Below, one piece after another: positions 8,441 to 17,107 of a DNA stretch of 64,000 nucleotides. Below the pieces are notes generated by a model that saw nothing but the letters and a program-made list of their open reading frames with translations, was not told where the DNA came from and did no database searches. The translations under genes and the position numbers were made by a program. Numbering within the stretch: position 1 is the stretch's first letter; every line of letters begins with the position of its first letter. The stretch is from positions 1 through 64,000 of the forward strand of contig CBDCTL010000011.1 of assembly GCA_965222015.1 (NCBI GenBank), written 5' to 3'. The stretch comes from JANQPX01 sp965222015. Its GTDB lineage: Bacteria > Pseudomonadota > Alphaproteobacteria > Geminicoccales > Geminicoccaceae.

Positions 8441-8445
8441 TCAGG
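8425..8445. other. Junction between two unrelated genomic segments (probable chimera)
   Basis: Reading leftward, the molybdenum hydroxylase stays family-like up to GQSILAGLIR and then turns into Arg/Ala-rich nonsense. Reading the other way, the hypothetical gene is coding-like up to about 8440 and then hits a stop. Planctomycete-type genes lie on the left and alphaproteobacterial ones on the right. Two genes broken at one point, with no transposase, integrase, tRNA or repeat at the site, argue for an assembly chimera. Confidence 0.75.
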
Positions 8446-9848
8446 CCCGCGAGGATCGACTGGCCGGCGATCCGCACATGCAGGCCGGTGATCTCGCCCG
8501 CCTCGTTCAACCCTGCGGTCATCTTCGCCCGGGTGATCGGGTGGAAGGCGCCATGCGCCATATCCTCCTCCCTGGACCAGAGCAGCTTCACCGGCGTGCC
8601 TGGCACGTTCTGCGCGATCAGCACGGCGTGGCGGACATAGTCGTGCACGGCGCCGCGCCTGCCGAAGCCGCCGCCGAGGTGGTATTTGTAGACCTCGCAT
8701 TGCTGCGGTGGCAGGCCCGCTGCCTCGGCCGCGGCGGCGAGTGCGGCTTCGCCGTTCTGGGTCGGGCACCAGACCTCGCAGCGGTCCTCGGTCCAGAGGG
8801 CCGTGGCGTTCATCGGCTCCATGGTGGCGTGGTGCTGGTAGGGATAGGCGTAGACCGCCTCGACCGTGCTCGCGGCGTCCGCGATCGCGGCTTTGGCATC
8901 GCCGACAGCGTTGCCGGTGATCGCCTCCTCGGCCTCCAGCCCTTCCTCGACGAACGCTTCGATCTCGGCGCTGGTGAGCGAAGCGTGCTCGCCCTCGTCC
9001 CATTCGATCGGCAGAGCATCGAGGGCGGTCTTCGCCTGCCACCAGCGATCGGCGATCACCGCGACCGCATCGTCGCCGACCTGGACCACATGCTTCACAC
9101 CAGGCATGTTTTCGACTTCGGCTGCGTCGAAGCTCGCCAGCTTGCCGTCGAAGATCGGGCACTGCCTGATCGCGGCATTCAACATGCCCGGCAGGATGAG
9201 ATCGGCGGCATAGATCTGCTTGCCCGTCAGCTTGTCCGCGGTGTCGAGGCGCGGCAGCGGCTGGCCGGCGATGGTCCAGTCCTTCGGGTCCTTCAAGGCG
9301 ATGCCTGATGGCACCTCGAGCCTGGCCGCGGCCTCGGCGACCGCGCCGTAGGTCGTGGACTGCCCGGAACCTTCATGGCTGATCACGCCCTTCGCGACCG
9401 TACATTCGGATGGATCGACGCCCCATTCATCCGCGGCGGCCTGGATCAGCATCTGCCGAGCGGCCGCACCGCCTTCGCGCACATATTGCTCGGACTCGCG
9501 AATGCCTCGGCTGCCGCCGGTGGACATGCTCTGCCAGACGCGGCCGCGCTCCAGATTGGTCGCGGGCGTCGGGTATTCCGTTGTGACGTTCGCCCAGTCG
9601 CATTCCAGCTCCTCGGCGACGAGTTGGGCAAGGCCGGTGAGCGTACCCTGCCCCATCTCCGAGCGGGCGATGCGAATGATCACGGTCTCGTCCGGCTGGA
9701 TGACCACCCAGGCGTTGATCTCGTCGGGAAAGCCGGTCTGAGCGTGGGCGAGGCGATCGCCGAGCGGCAGGCCCATGCCGAGCATGAAGCCGGCCGAAGC
9801 ACCGCCGACCACGAAGCCGCGGCGCGTGACATCGAGCGTGGTTTTCAT
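8445..9848 (-). CDS. Molybdenum hydroxylase large subunit (isoquinoline 1-oxidoreductase beta-like), C-terminus missing
   Basis: About 468 residues remain of a family usually 700-750 long. The N-terminus carries a Tat signal (TRRGFVVGG) followed by a hydrophobic stretch and AHAQT, so the enzyme is exported folded. Then come EMGQGTLTGLAQLVAEEL and the GGGFGRRG molybdopterin-binding motif of the xanthine oxidase superfamily. Such enzymes hydroxylate N-heterocycles or aldehydes, with a small 2Fe-2S partner, encoded here immediately upstream. The last third, including the catalytic glutamate, is lost at the join near 8,435. The substrate cannot be told from sequence. Confidence 0.85.
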
Positions 9849-9860
9849 CGGCGATGCTCC

Positions 9861-10316
9861 CTACGCCTTCATCTTGGCCGCGTGGTGGATGCCGGCGCGC
9901 ACCCGGCGATAGGTGCCGCAGCGGCAGATATTGGTGATACCGGCGTCGATGTCGCCGTCGCTCGGCTCAGGCGTCTGGTCGAGCAACGCGGCGGCCGCCA
10001 TGATCATGCCGGCCTGGCAATAGCCGCACTGCGGCACGTCCAGCTCCAGCCAGGCCTGCTGCACCGGATGCGAGCCGTCCGCGGACAGGCCCTCGATGGT
10101 GGTGATCTCGTCGGTCTCGGCGACGGCCTCGAGCGGCAGCACACAAGCGCGTTGAGCCTCGCCGTTGATATGCACCGTGCAGGCCCCGCAGGCGGCGATC
10201 CCGCAACCATATTTGGTGCCGGTCAGTTCCAGATGCTCGCGCAGCACCCAGAGCAGCGGCGTCGAACCCTCGGCGTCGACTTCGCGGGTCTCACCGTTCA
10301 CTTTGATGATTGCCAT
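9861..10316 (-). CDS. 2Fe-2S subunit of the molybdenum hydroxylase (isoquinoline 1-oxidoreductase alpha-like)
   Basis: The 151-residue protein has the two 2Fe-2S clusters of the family: a plant-type ferredoxin motif (CGIAACGACTVH) near residue 40, and a C-terminal four-helix domain with CGYCQAGM and CRCGTY. It passes electrons from the molybdenum subunit, whose gene follows after 12 bases. A GGGAGG site five bases before the ATG at 10316 decides the start. It is divergent from the hydrolase and transporter genes, with a shared AT-richer control region. Confidence 0.92.
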   Translation of the reverse strand: MAIIKVNGETREVDAEGSTPLLWVLREHLELTGTKYGCGIAACGACTVHINGEAQRACVLPLEAVAETDEITTIEGLSADGSHPVQQAWLELDVPQCGYCQAGMIMAAAALLDQTPEPSDGDIDAGITNICRCGTYRRVRAGIHHAAKMKA

Positions 10317-10664
10317 CAATGCCTCCCCGGTCGATGTAAAATCTATTACCGTCTACTTTAACTATTGGTTGGCGATGCGTATAGCATGACCAAGTCAAAA
10401 AGTAGAGATCCGGATCGTTGGACCGCACCTCTTTCGGCAAACGTTCGCGGACTTGAATTCGAAGGCCGCCCCCTCGCTCAGCTTGCCGATTGACCCCGCC
10501 TCCCCTGCAGAAGTTCACGGACATTTGATCATCGGCTGCGTGCCGTTGACAGGCCAGGGCAATCTGCAATGGTAGAGAAGCGTGGCCGCGACCGGCCGTT
10601 CGAGCGGTAACCACCCCTTCGAACCTTAACGACAACGTCGCGGCAATCATCGGGGAGGTGCTTC
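10317..10664. other. Divergent control region, no gene
   Basis: This 348-base gap separates the leftward molybdoenzyme genes from the rightward hydrolase gene. It includes the most AT-rich stretch nearby (10334-10405). An 8-base inverted pair, TCTACTTT (from 10351) and AAAGTAGA (from 10400), encloses about 40 bases and could bind a regulator. No reading frame here has normal codon use. Confidence 0.45.
10546..10574 (+). promoter_or_regulatory. Candidate sigma-70 promoter for the hydrolase gene
   Basis: A perfect TTGACA at 10546-10551 is followed, after 17 bases, by ATGGTA, a poor -10 match. Transcription from here would give a leader of roughly 85 bases before the hydrolase start. The weak -10 makes this tentative. 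Confidence 0.3.
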
Positions 10665-11558
10665 ATGGCTGGCCAGGAGCACTGGACGCAGAAAGACGAC
10701 TCCCGGCTGTTTCTCTTCGAAAAGCCGGCGACTGCGGCCGAGCGGCGGGGGACCGTTCTGTTCGTCCACGGTTCGTCGATGGCCTCGACTCCGACCTTCG
10801 ATCTGCAGGTGCCGGGACGACCCGACTCGTCGGCGATGGACTATTTCGCGGCGCAGGGTTTCGACTGCTGGTGCGTCGACATGGAGGGCTACGGACGTTC
10901 TTCCAAGCATAGGGACGTCAATTGCGACATCGCGAACGGTGCCGACGATCTCGCCGCAGCCACGGACTACATCACGCGCGAGCGTGGCGCCGAGAGGTTC
11001 CTGGTCTACGGCATCTCGTCGGGTGCGCTTCGCGCGGCGGTGTTCGCCGCGCGCCATCCGGGGCGTGTCGAACGTCTGGCACTTGACGCCATGGTCTGGA
11101 CCGGTGACGGCAGCCCGACCCTCGAAGACCGGCGGAAAAAACTCCCGCAGTTCGAGGCCGTGAACCGCCGGCCGATCGATCGCGCCTTCGTGCATTCGAT
11201 CTTCACCCGCGACCATCCCGGCACCGCGGACGAGACCACGGTCGAAGCCTTTGCCGACGCCATTCTCGCCCTCGACGACAGCGTGCCGACCGGCACCTAT
11301 GTCGACATGTGCGCGAAGCTGCCGGTGGTGGATCCGGCTGATCTGACCATGCCGACCATCGTCATGCGCGGCGAGTATGACGGCATTGCCGGCTTCGACG
11401 ATCTTATCGAATTCTTCCGGCGTCTGCCCAATCCCGACAAGCAGTTCGCGGTCATGCCTGGCATTGCGCATGCCAGCTTCCAGCAGAAGAACTACCGGAT
11501 CGTCTATCACATTCTGCTGTCGTTTTTCACGCAGCCGGCGCCGGTCTATCCGAGCTGA
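10665..11558 (+). CDS. Alpha/beta hydrolase
   Basis: The 297-residue protein has the alpha/beta hydrolase signature: VLFVHGSS oxyanion strand near residue 32, nucleophile elbow GISSGAL (Ser near 122), acid residue in RGEYDGIAG, and histidine in GIAHASF near the end. There is no signal peptide, so it is cytoplasmic. A strong GGGGAGGTG site precedes the ATG. It sits 56 bases before a TctC gene and is divergent from a molybdenum hydroxylase, so it may hydrolyse an ester, amide or ring-cleavage product of a compound imported by that transporter. The substrate is unknown. Confidence 0.85.
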   Translation: MAGQEHWTQKDDSRLFLFEKPATAAERRGTVLFVHGSSMASTPTFDLQVPGRPDSSAMDYFAAQGFDCWCVDMEGYGRSSKHRDVNCDIANGADDLAAATDYITRERGAERFLVYGISSGALRAAVFAARHPGRVERLALDAMVWTGDGSPTLEDRRKKLPQFEAVNRRPIDRAFVHSIFTRDHPGTADETTVEAFADAILALDDSVPTGTYVDMCAKLPVVDPADLTMPTIVMRGEYDGIAGFDDLIEFFRRLPNPDKQFAVMPGIAHASFQQKNYRIVYHILLSFFTQPAPVYPS

Positions 11559-11614
11559 ACGAGAAGTGACGACGGCAACGACATCGTAAACCCGAGAGAA
11601 CCAGGGAGAGAATC

Positions 11615-12637
11615 GTGGGCGATCGACATTTCAGGCCATCCCGAAGAGGTTTCGTCACGACCGCCGCGGGCGTCGCCGGCGCCGCAGCGCTGATCGGAGC
11701 CGGCGGGCGCGCCGCCTTCGCCCAGGACTTCCCCGAGCGCAATATCGACGTCGTCATCCCGACCCGCGAAGGCGGCGGGGCCGATCGCCTGTTCCGCGCC
11801 TTTTCCAGCGTCTGGAAGAACCATCTCGGCGCCGATTTCGAGCCGGGCTTCTTCCCGGGCGCGTCGGGGCGCGTCGGGTACGAGGTCTATATCGGCAAGC
11901 GCGATGCTGACGCCCACAACCTCCTGTTCGGCAATATGGGGCCGGAGCTCGCCGTCATGGTGGTGCAGGAGCCGGATTACAGCTTCCCCGAGGATTTTCA
12001 GTATTTCTGCCGGCTCGACGTGGATCCGAGCATCCTGTTCGTCGCCGCCGACAGTCCCTTCCAGACCGTCGACGACGTGGTCGCCGAGGCGAAGAAACGG
12101 ACGCTGAACGTGGCCACCTCGCGCCTGCCCCACCCCGCCTCGATCGGCGCCCTCCTGCTCGCCGACCACACCGGCGCGAGCTTCAACCTCGTGCCGCTGT
12201 CCGGCGGGCGCAACACCATGACCGGCGTGGTCACCGGCGAAGTCGATATCGGCGTGCTGCCGACCGGCAACATCGTGGCGGCCGGGGACGCCGTGCGCAC
12301 GCTTCTGGTCTGGGACGACGCCAATCCCATGCCGGACAAGCTCAGCGGCGCACCCACCATGAACGAGCATTTCGGCACCGACTATCCGGCCCTGGTTTCG
12401 TCCCGCGCCTTCGCGATCCACACCAAGGCGATGGAGGAGCATCCGGATCGCTTCGAGGCCCTGAACAGTTCCGCCAAGGCCGCCGCCGAGGATCCCGCCT
12501 GGCAGGAGGCGGCGGCCGCCGCCAAGCAGGCCCTCGAAATCCTGAACTATGGCGGCGTCGAGGAATGCAACCAGGCGGCAGCCAGCATGATCGAGCTCGC
12601 CAGCCAGTTCAAAGGCCTGCTCACCGGCGAAGGCTAG
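11615..12637 (+). CDS. tctC: Tripartite tricarboxylate transporter substrate-binding protein
   Basis: The 340-residue protein begins with a Tat-type signal (SRRGFVTTAAGVAGAAAL ending AAFAQ) and then reads as a TctC/Bug-family periplasmic binding protein (IDVVIPTREGGGADRLFRAF, LVPLSGGRNTMTGVVTGEVDIGV). Such proteins bind carboxylates and deliver them to TctAB permeases. The start is a GTG preceded by GGGAG. The TctB and TctA genes follow on the same strand, so all three parts are present. The ligand cannot be deduced, but the neighbouring catabolic enzymes suggest an organic acid or aromatic acid. Confidence 0.9.
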   Translation: MGDRHFRPSRRGFVTTAAGVAGAAALIGAGGRAAFAQDFPERNIDVVIPTREGGGADRLFRAFSSVWKNHLGADFEPGFFPGASGRVGYEVYIGKRDADAHNLLFGNMGPELAVMVVQEPDYSFPEDFQYFCRLDVDPSILFVAADSPFQTVDDVVAEAKKRTLNVATSRLPHPASIGALLLADHTGASFNLVPLSGGRNTMTGVVTGEVDIGVLPTGNIVAAGDAVRTLLVWDDANPMPDKLSGAPTMNEHFGTDYPALVSSRAFAIHTKAMEEHPDRFEALNSSAKAAAEDPAWQEAAAAAKQALEILNYGGVEECNQAAASMIELASQFKGLLTGEG

Positions 12638-12773
12638 TGGTGGCGTGGCCACCTCATCGATCTTCGGCCGTCGTCGCCGGGTTTGACGGTATGCGCCCAG
12701 GTTTTCGCGGCACGGTTTTCGGAGGAATGGGAGGGGGCTCGCTTTGACGGTGAAGGGGCGATGCGGGTGAGCG

Positions 12774-13283
12774 ATGGCGCATGATCCCGAAAGCGGACGG
12801 CGACCGGAGGCGATCGGCGGCCAGCTGATCATCCCGATCGCCGCCCTTCTCTTCACGCTCTATTACTTCTCGACCATCGTCGATTCACCCTTCGAAGCGC
12901 AGGTCGCCGCCGTCTTCGTCGGCAGCATCCTGCTGGTCCTGATCGCGCTGTTCCTCCTGAAGACGATCCTTCGCCTGCGAAGCGGCGATGCGGTTCTTGC
13001 CGCCGGCGCCTGGTTGCAGCCGCGTCAGGTCTGGCTGAAGCGCCTCGGGCTTTTTTTTCTGACCCTCGGTTTTCTCCTGGTGATCCCCGTTTTCGGTTTC
13101 ACCCTCACCACCTTCCTGTTCCTCGCGGCCGCCATGCTGCTGCTCGGCGCCACGAAGAGGCCGTGGGTCACCATCGGCCTCGCCCTGGGCATCGCGCTCG
13201 CAGGCTATCTCCTCTTCATCGTCGCCTTCGACACCCGTTTCCCGCGCGGACCGTTCGAGCAGTTCATGCGGAGCCTGTTCTAG
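12774..13283 (+). CDS. tctB: Tripartite tricarboxylate transporter small permease
   Basis: The 169-residue protein has four hydrophobic segments (starting near residues 18, 42, 90 and 125) and no long soluble part, which fits TctB, the small membrane subunit. It lies between the binding protein and large permease genes, ending two bases before the TctA start. TctB sequences are poorly conserved, so the call rests on topology and position. Confidence 0.85.
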   Translation: MAHDPESGRRPEAIGGQLIIPIAALLFTLYYFSTIVDSPFEAQVAAVFVGSILLVLIALFLLKTILRLRSGDAVLAAGAWLQPRQVWLKRLGLFFLTLGFLLVIPVFGFTLTTFLFLAAAMLLLGATKRPWVTIGLALGIALAGYLLFIVAFDTRFPRGPFEQFMRSLF

Positions 13284-13284
13284 A

Positions 13285-14826
13285 ATGGCGGTCGACTGGG
13301 GCCTGTTCGCCTCGATGTTCCTGCATGAACTGACACTCTGGTGGGTTATCCTGCCTGCGATCTTTCTGGGCCTCGTCGTCGGCGCGGTGCCGGGGTTCTC
13401 CGCCGCCAACACGATCATCATCCTTCTGCCGCTGACGCTCGCGGTCGACGTCGAATACGGCCTCGTCTTCATGGTGGCGCTCTACTGCTCATCGCGCATG
13501 GGGGCGGGCGTGCCGGCCATCCTGGTCAATATCCCGGGCACAGCAGGCGCCGCCGCGACGCCGCTCGACGGCTACCCCATGGCCAAGGCCGGACGCGGTC
13601 CGCAGGCGCTCGCGATCTCCTTCGTCGCGTCGACCATCGGCGGTCTGCTCACCACCTTCATCGCCCTGCTCACCCTTCCCTGGCTCGCCAGGGTCGGCTA
13701 CGTCATGCACTCGGTCGAGATGATCGTGGTCATGCTGTTCGGCATCTCGCTGATCGCCACCATCGCGGCGCGCGACACGCTGAAGGGGCTGATCGCCGGC
13801 TTCTTCGGACTGATGATCGGCGCGATCGGCGCCGACCACATCTACGCCACGCCCCGCGGCACCATGGGCTTTTTGGAACTTTACGACGGCATTCCGCTGA
13901 TCCCGGCGCTGGTGGGGCTGTTCGCGGTCTCCGAGGCCTTCATGTTCATCGAGGGCGAGTCGATCCTCTCGGAGCAGGGGCGCGCCCGCATGAAGATCGC
14001 GGACTGGAGCGCCACCTTCGAGGGCGTGCGCATCACCCTGAAACGCTGGTGGCACGTCACCTGGACCGCGCTGATCGGTCTTCTGATCGGGGTCGTGCCG
14101 GGTGCCGGTGCCGCCATCGCCTCCTTCGTCGCCTATCAGCAGTCCCGCGTTTTTTCCAAGACTCCGGAACGCTACGGCACGGGCCACCCCGAAGGATTGA
14201 TCGCGCCCGAAAGCGCCAATAACGGTGTCACCGCCGGCACCCTCATTCCACTTTTGGTGCTCGGCATTCCCGGCGGTGCCACAGCCGCGATCATGCTCGT
14301 CGTGATGCAGTTCCACGGCGTGCAGATGGGCCCGCGCCTCTTCCTCACCGACCCGGAGATCGCCTATGGCATGATCATGGCGATGTTCGTCACCTATCTT
14401 CTCATGGCCTTCACCGTCCTGCCGCTCAGCCGCTATCTCTCGCGGGTCACGCTGATCAGCACCACCTACATGGCGCCGCTGGTGCTCGCCTTCACCCTGG
14501 TCGGCTCCTTCGTGCCGCGCGAATACATGTTCGACATGTACCTGGCGCTGGTCTTCGGGGTGATCGGCTTCGTGGCGAGAAGAACCGGCTACCACGTCTC
14601 GGCGATCCTGATCGGCGTGATCCTCGGCCCTCTTCTGGAACAGTATTTCCTGCGTGCGCTCCGCATCTCGCAAGGCGACATCTGGGTGCTGTTTTCGTCC
14701 ACGCTCGGCAATGTGCTCTGGGTGCTCCTGGCCCTCAGTCTGATCATCTCTCAGGTGATGGAACATCGCCGTCGGCGAACGGTCGAGGAAGAGAAGGTGC
14801 TCAAAGCGTCGATCGAAGGAAACTGA
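13285..14826 (+). CDS. tctA: Tripartite tricarboxylate transporter large permease
   Basis: The 513-residue protein is a typical TctA: about twelve membrane segments, with the conserved GAVPGFSAANTIIILLPLT near residue 34, a second copy IGVVPGAGAAIASFVAYQQ near 268, and APESANNGVTAGTLIPLLVLGIPG (spanning 311-334) in between loops. It forms the sodium- or proton-coupled channel of the transporter. One base separates its stop from the following LVIVD-protein gene, so that gene is in the same operon. Confidence 0.95.
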   Translation: MAVDWGLFASMFLHELTLWWVILPAIFLGLVVGAVPGFSAANTIIILLPLTLAVDVEYGLVFMVALYCSSRMGAGVPAILVNIPGTAGAAATPLDGYPMAKAGRGPQALAISFVASTIGGLLTTFIALLTLPWLARVGYVMHSVEMIVVMLFGISLIATIAARDTLKGLIAGFFGLMIGAIGADHIYATPRGTMGFLELYDGIPLIPALVGLFAVSEAFMFIEGESILSEQGRARMKIADWSATFEGVRITLKRWWHVTWTALIGLLIGVVPGAGAAIASFVAYQQSRVFSKTPERYGTGHPEGLIAPESANNGVTAGTLIPLLVLGIPGGATAAIMLVVMQFHGVQMGPRLFLTDPEIAYGMIMAMFVTYLLMAFTVLPLSRYLSRVTLISTTYMAPLVLAFTLVGSFVPREYMFDMYLALVFGVIGFVARRTGYHVSAILIGVILGPLLEQYFLRALRISQGDIWVLFSSTLGNVLWVLLALSLIISQVMEHRRRRTVEEEKVLKASIEGN

Positions 14827-14827
14827 C

Positions 14828-16099
14828 ATGACCGGCAAGGCGCTCAACCAGGGCTTTCGGCATCTCGGCCATCTCGATCTGCCGGGCGGCGGTCAGGTGA
14901 CGGTGCAGGGAAGCTACGCCTATGTCGGCCACATGAAGCCGCCGTTCGGCACCAGCATCGTCGATGTCAGCGATCCGAGGGCGCCCCGCCTGGTGACGAC
15001 GATCATGCTCGATGACGACCGCTCCCACACCCACAAGGTGCGTGTCGCCGGCGACATCATGATCGTCAATGTCGAGCAGAACGAACGCCATGCGGTGCGC
15101 CGCGGCGCGCGCATCGACGAGGCGACCCGCGAGCTCTCCGGCAAACTCGGCCGCGCACCGACGCCGGAAGAGCTAGCGACCGAGCTGAACGTCAAACCGG
15201 AGCAGCTCGATCGCATACGCCGCGTGCTGGCCGAAGGCTACACGGACGGCGGCTTTCGCGTCTACGACATCGCCGACAGGGCCAGGCCGAAGCTGCTGCA
15301 TCATGAGCGCACTTTCGGTTTCGGCACCCACCGCTTCGACATGGACGAGCACTACGCCTACATCTCCACCGAGATGAAGGGCTTTCTGGGAAATATCCTG
15401 GTCATCTACGACCTCAAGAACCCGGCCCGCCCCGAAGAAGTTTCCAGATGGTGGATGCCGGGGCAGCATATCGCAGGCGGCGAGACGCCGACCTGGAAAG
15501 GCTACCGGAACCGTCTCCACCACACCCTTCGCCAGGGCGACCAGCTCTGGGCCGCCGTCTGGCATGCCGGACTTCGCGTGATCGACGTCAGCGACATCAC
15601 GCGGCCGAAGACCGTGGGCGAGCACAATTACCACCCGCCTTTTCCCGAGCCGACCCACACCGTCATGCGCGTGCCGTTCGAGGTGGCAGGCCGGCAGATC
15701 GCCGTCGGCATCGACGAGGAGCACGACCATATCCCGGGCCAGCTCCACGGCGGCCTCTGGGTGTTCGACGTGGGCAATCTCGAAAAGATCCAGCCGATCG
15801 GCATGTGGCATCTGTCCGAGCTCGACAGCCCCTATGCTCGCAAGGGCGCCCGCTTCGGCGCGCACCAGTTTCAGGAGCACCTCTCGGACACCATCCTCTA
15901 CTGCGCCTGGTTCGGCGGCGGCCTTCGCGCGGTCGACATCAGGGAGCCGACCCTGCCGCGGGAGATCGGCCACTTCATTCCCGAACCGGCCGGCGGCGAG
16001 AAAGCGCCGCAGACCAACGACGTCGACGTCGGCGACGACGGCCTCGTCCATATCATCGATCGCAATGTCGGCTTCGACATTCTCGAGCCGGCCGGCTGA
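14828..16099 (+). CDS. LVIVD-repeat beta-propeller-like protein with a sigma-70 region 3-like insertion
   Basis: The 423-residue protein has repeats of the LVIVD type (YAYVGHM...TSIVDVSDPRAPRLV, GFRVYDIADRARPKLL, LVIYDLKNPARPEEV, LRVIDVSDITRPKTV, LWVFDVGNLEKIQPI), which build a propeller-like fold. There is no signal peptide. Residues 92-138 interrupt the repeats with a helical segment, ELSGKLGRAPTPEELATEL, that strongly resembles region 3 of sigma-70 factors. The family has no firm biochemical role. It is co-operonic with TctCBA and may process the imported substrate. The many His residues could bind metal. Confidence 0.75.
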   Translation: MTGKALNQGFRHLGHLDLPGGGQVTVQGSYAYVGHMKPPFGTSIVDVSDPRAPRLVTTIMLDDDRSHTHKVRVAGDIMIVNVEQNERHAVRRGARIDEATRELSGKLGRAPTPEELATELNVKPEQLDRIRRVLAEGYTDGGFRVYDIADRARPKLLHHERTFGFGTHRFDMDEHYAYISTEMKGFLGNILVIYDLKNPARPEEVSRWWMPGQHIAGGETPTWKGYRNRLHHTLRQGDQLWAAVWHAGLRVIDVSDITRPKTVGEHNYHPPFPEPTHTVMRVPFEVAGRQIAVGIDEEHDHIPGQLHGGLWVFDVGNLEKIQPIGMWHLSELDSPYARKGARFGAHQFQEHLSDTILYCAWFGGGLRAVDIREPTLPREIGHFIPEPAGGEKAPQTNDVDVGDDGLVHIIDRNVGFDILEPAG

Positions 16100-16270
16100 C
16101 GACGGCGACGGCTCGGGATCGGATGATCCAGCCAGCGCCTCGACGACCACGCGACCTGGTACGCGATCGGGCCTGAGCGCCAGTTCAGGACGGCAGGCCA
16201 GGCGATCGAGAATCGGCGACGGGGCGCCGAGGCGAACGTGGCCGAATGTCGCCGGCCCTGCCCTTCGCCG

Positions 16271-17032
16271 TCAGGGCAGCGTCACCCGCCCGCCATCCGC
16301 GACCAGCGTCTGTCCGGTGACGAAGCTCGATCGCTCGGAGAGAAGGTAGAGCACCGTCTCGGCCATCTCCTCCGGCTGCCCGGTGCGCTTGAGGAACGCC
16401 GCGTCGCGCATCGCCTGCCTCGTCGCTTCGTCCATCGCCGCACTCATGTCGGTCTCGATCAGCCCTGGCGCCAGGCAGTTGACCCTGACGTCGGGCGCGA
16501 ACGCCTGGGCGCAGCTGCGGGCGAACGCGATCACCGCCGCCTTGGAGGTGCTGTAGGGCAGCATCTTTGCGCGCGGGGCCAGGCCGGCGATCGAGGCGAT
16601 GCAGACGATCCGGCCGAAGCCGCGCTCGATCATGCCGTCCTTCACCGCCATCACCGGGAGGAAGGTGCCATCCACGTTCACCTTCATGATCCGCTGCCAG
16701 AGGTCGAAACCGATCTCCGTGTGATCGCCGACATGGGCGATGCCGGCGGCCGTGACCAGAAGATCCACCGGGCCGAGGTCCCGCGCCACGCCTGCGGCCA
16801 TGGCCTCGACCGCACCCGCATCGGCGACGTCGGCCCTGAAGACTGCGCATCGAACGCCGAGCGCCTCGACCTCGCTCTTCACCTGATTCGCCGCCTCTTC
16901 GTTCGAGACGTAATTCAACGCGATATCAGCACCTTCGCGCGCGAGTGCGAGGCACACGGCCCGCCCGATTCCCCGCGATCCGCCGGTCACCAAGGCGACC
17001 CTGCCCTCGAATTCCCGTCCCTGCCCGAGCAT
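16271..17032 (-). CDS. Short-chain dehydrogenase/reductase (FabG-like)
   Basis: The 253-residue protein shows the classical SDR features: nucleotide-binding TGGSRGIGRA near residue 16, a TAAGIAHVG strand, catalytic Ser in CIASIAG, and the YSTSK active site near residue 160. The C-terminus ends TLVADGGRVTLP as in FabG-type enzymes. Basic residues after the second strand are few, so cofactor preference is unclear. It is minus-strand, convergent with the TctA/LVIVD operon, and is followed downstream by noncoding sequence. It is likely a catabolic ketone or alcohol oxidoreductase rather than the housekeeping FabG, because no fatty-acid genes are near. Confidence 0.88.
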   Translation of the reverse strand: MLGQGREFEGRVALVTGGSRGIGRAVCLALAREGADIALNYVSNEEAANQVKSEVEALGVRCAVFRADVADAGAVEAMAAGVARDLGPVDLLVTAAGIAHVGDHTEIGFDLWQRIMKVNVDGTFLPVMAVKDGMIERGFGRIVCIASIAGLAPRAKMLPYSTSKAAVIAFARSCAQAFAPDVRVNCLAPGLIETDMSAAMDEATRQAMRDAAFLKRTGQPEEMAETVLYLLSERSSFVTGQTLVADGGRVTLP

Positions 17033-17107
17033 CGAAACATCCTCCCCTGAAGTTCGCAGACGGCATCAACCTACGGAGCCGCGGGACCGAAGGCTATGCC
17101 CCGGGGG

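Noticed and set aside
7620..9848. A 742-codon frame that appears to fuse a molybdenum hydroxylase to a sigma factor
   Set aside because: The middle of the frame (between about 8,150 and 8,440) is Arg/Ala-rich and out of phase with a better coding frame; the fusion is an artefact of the junction.
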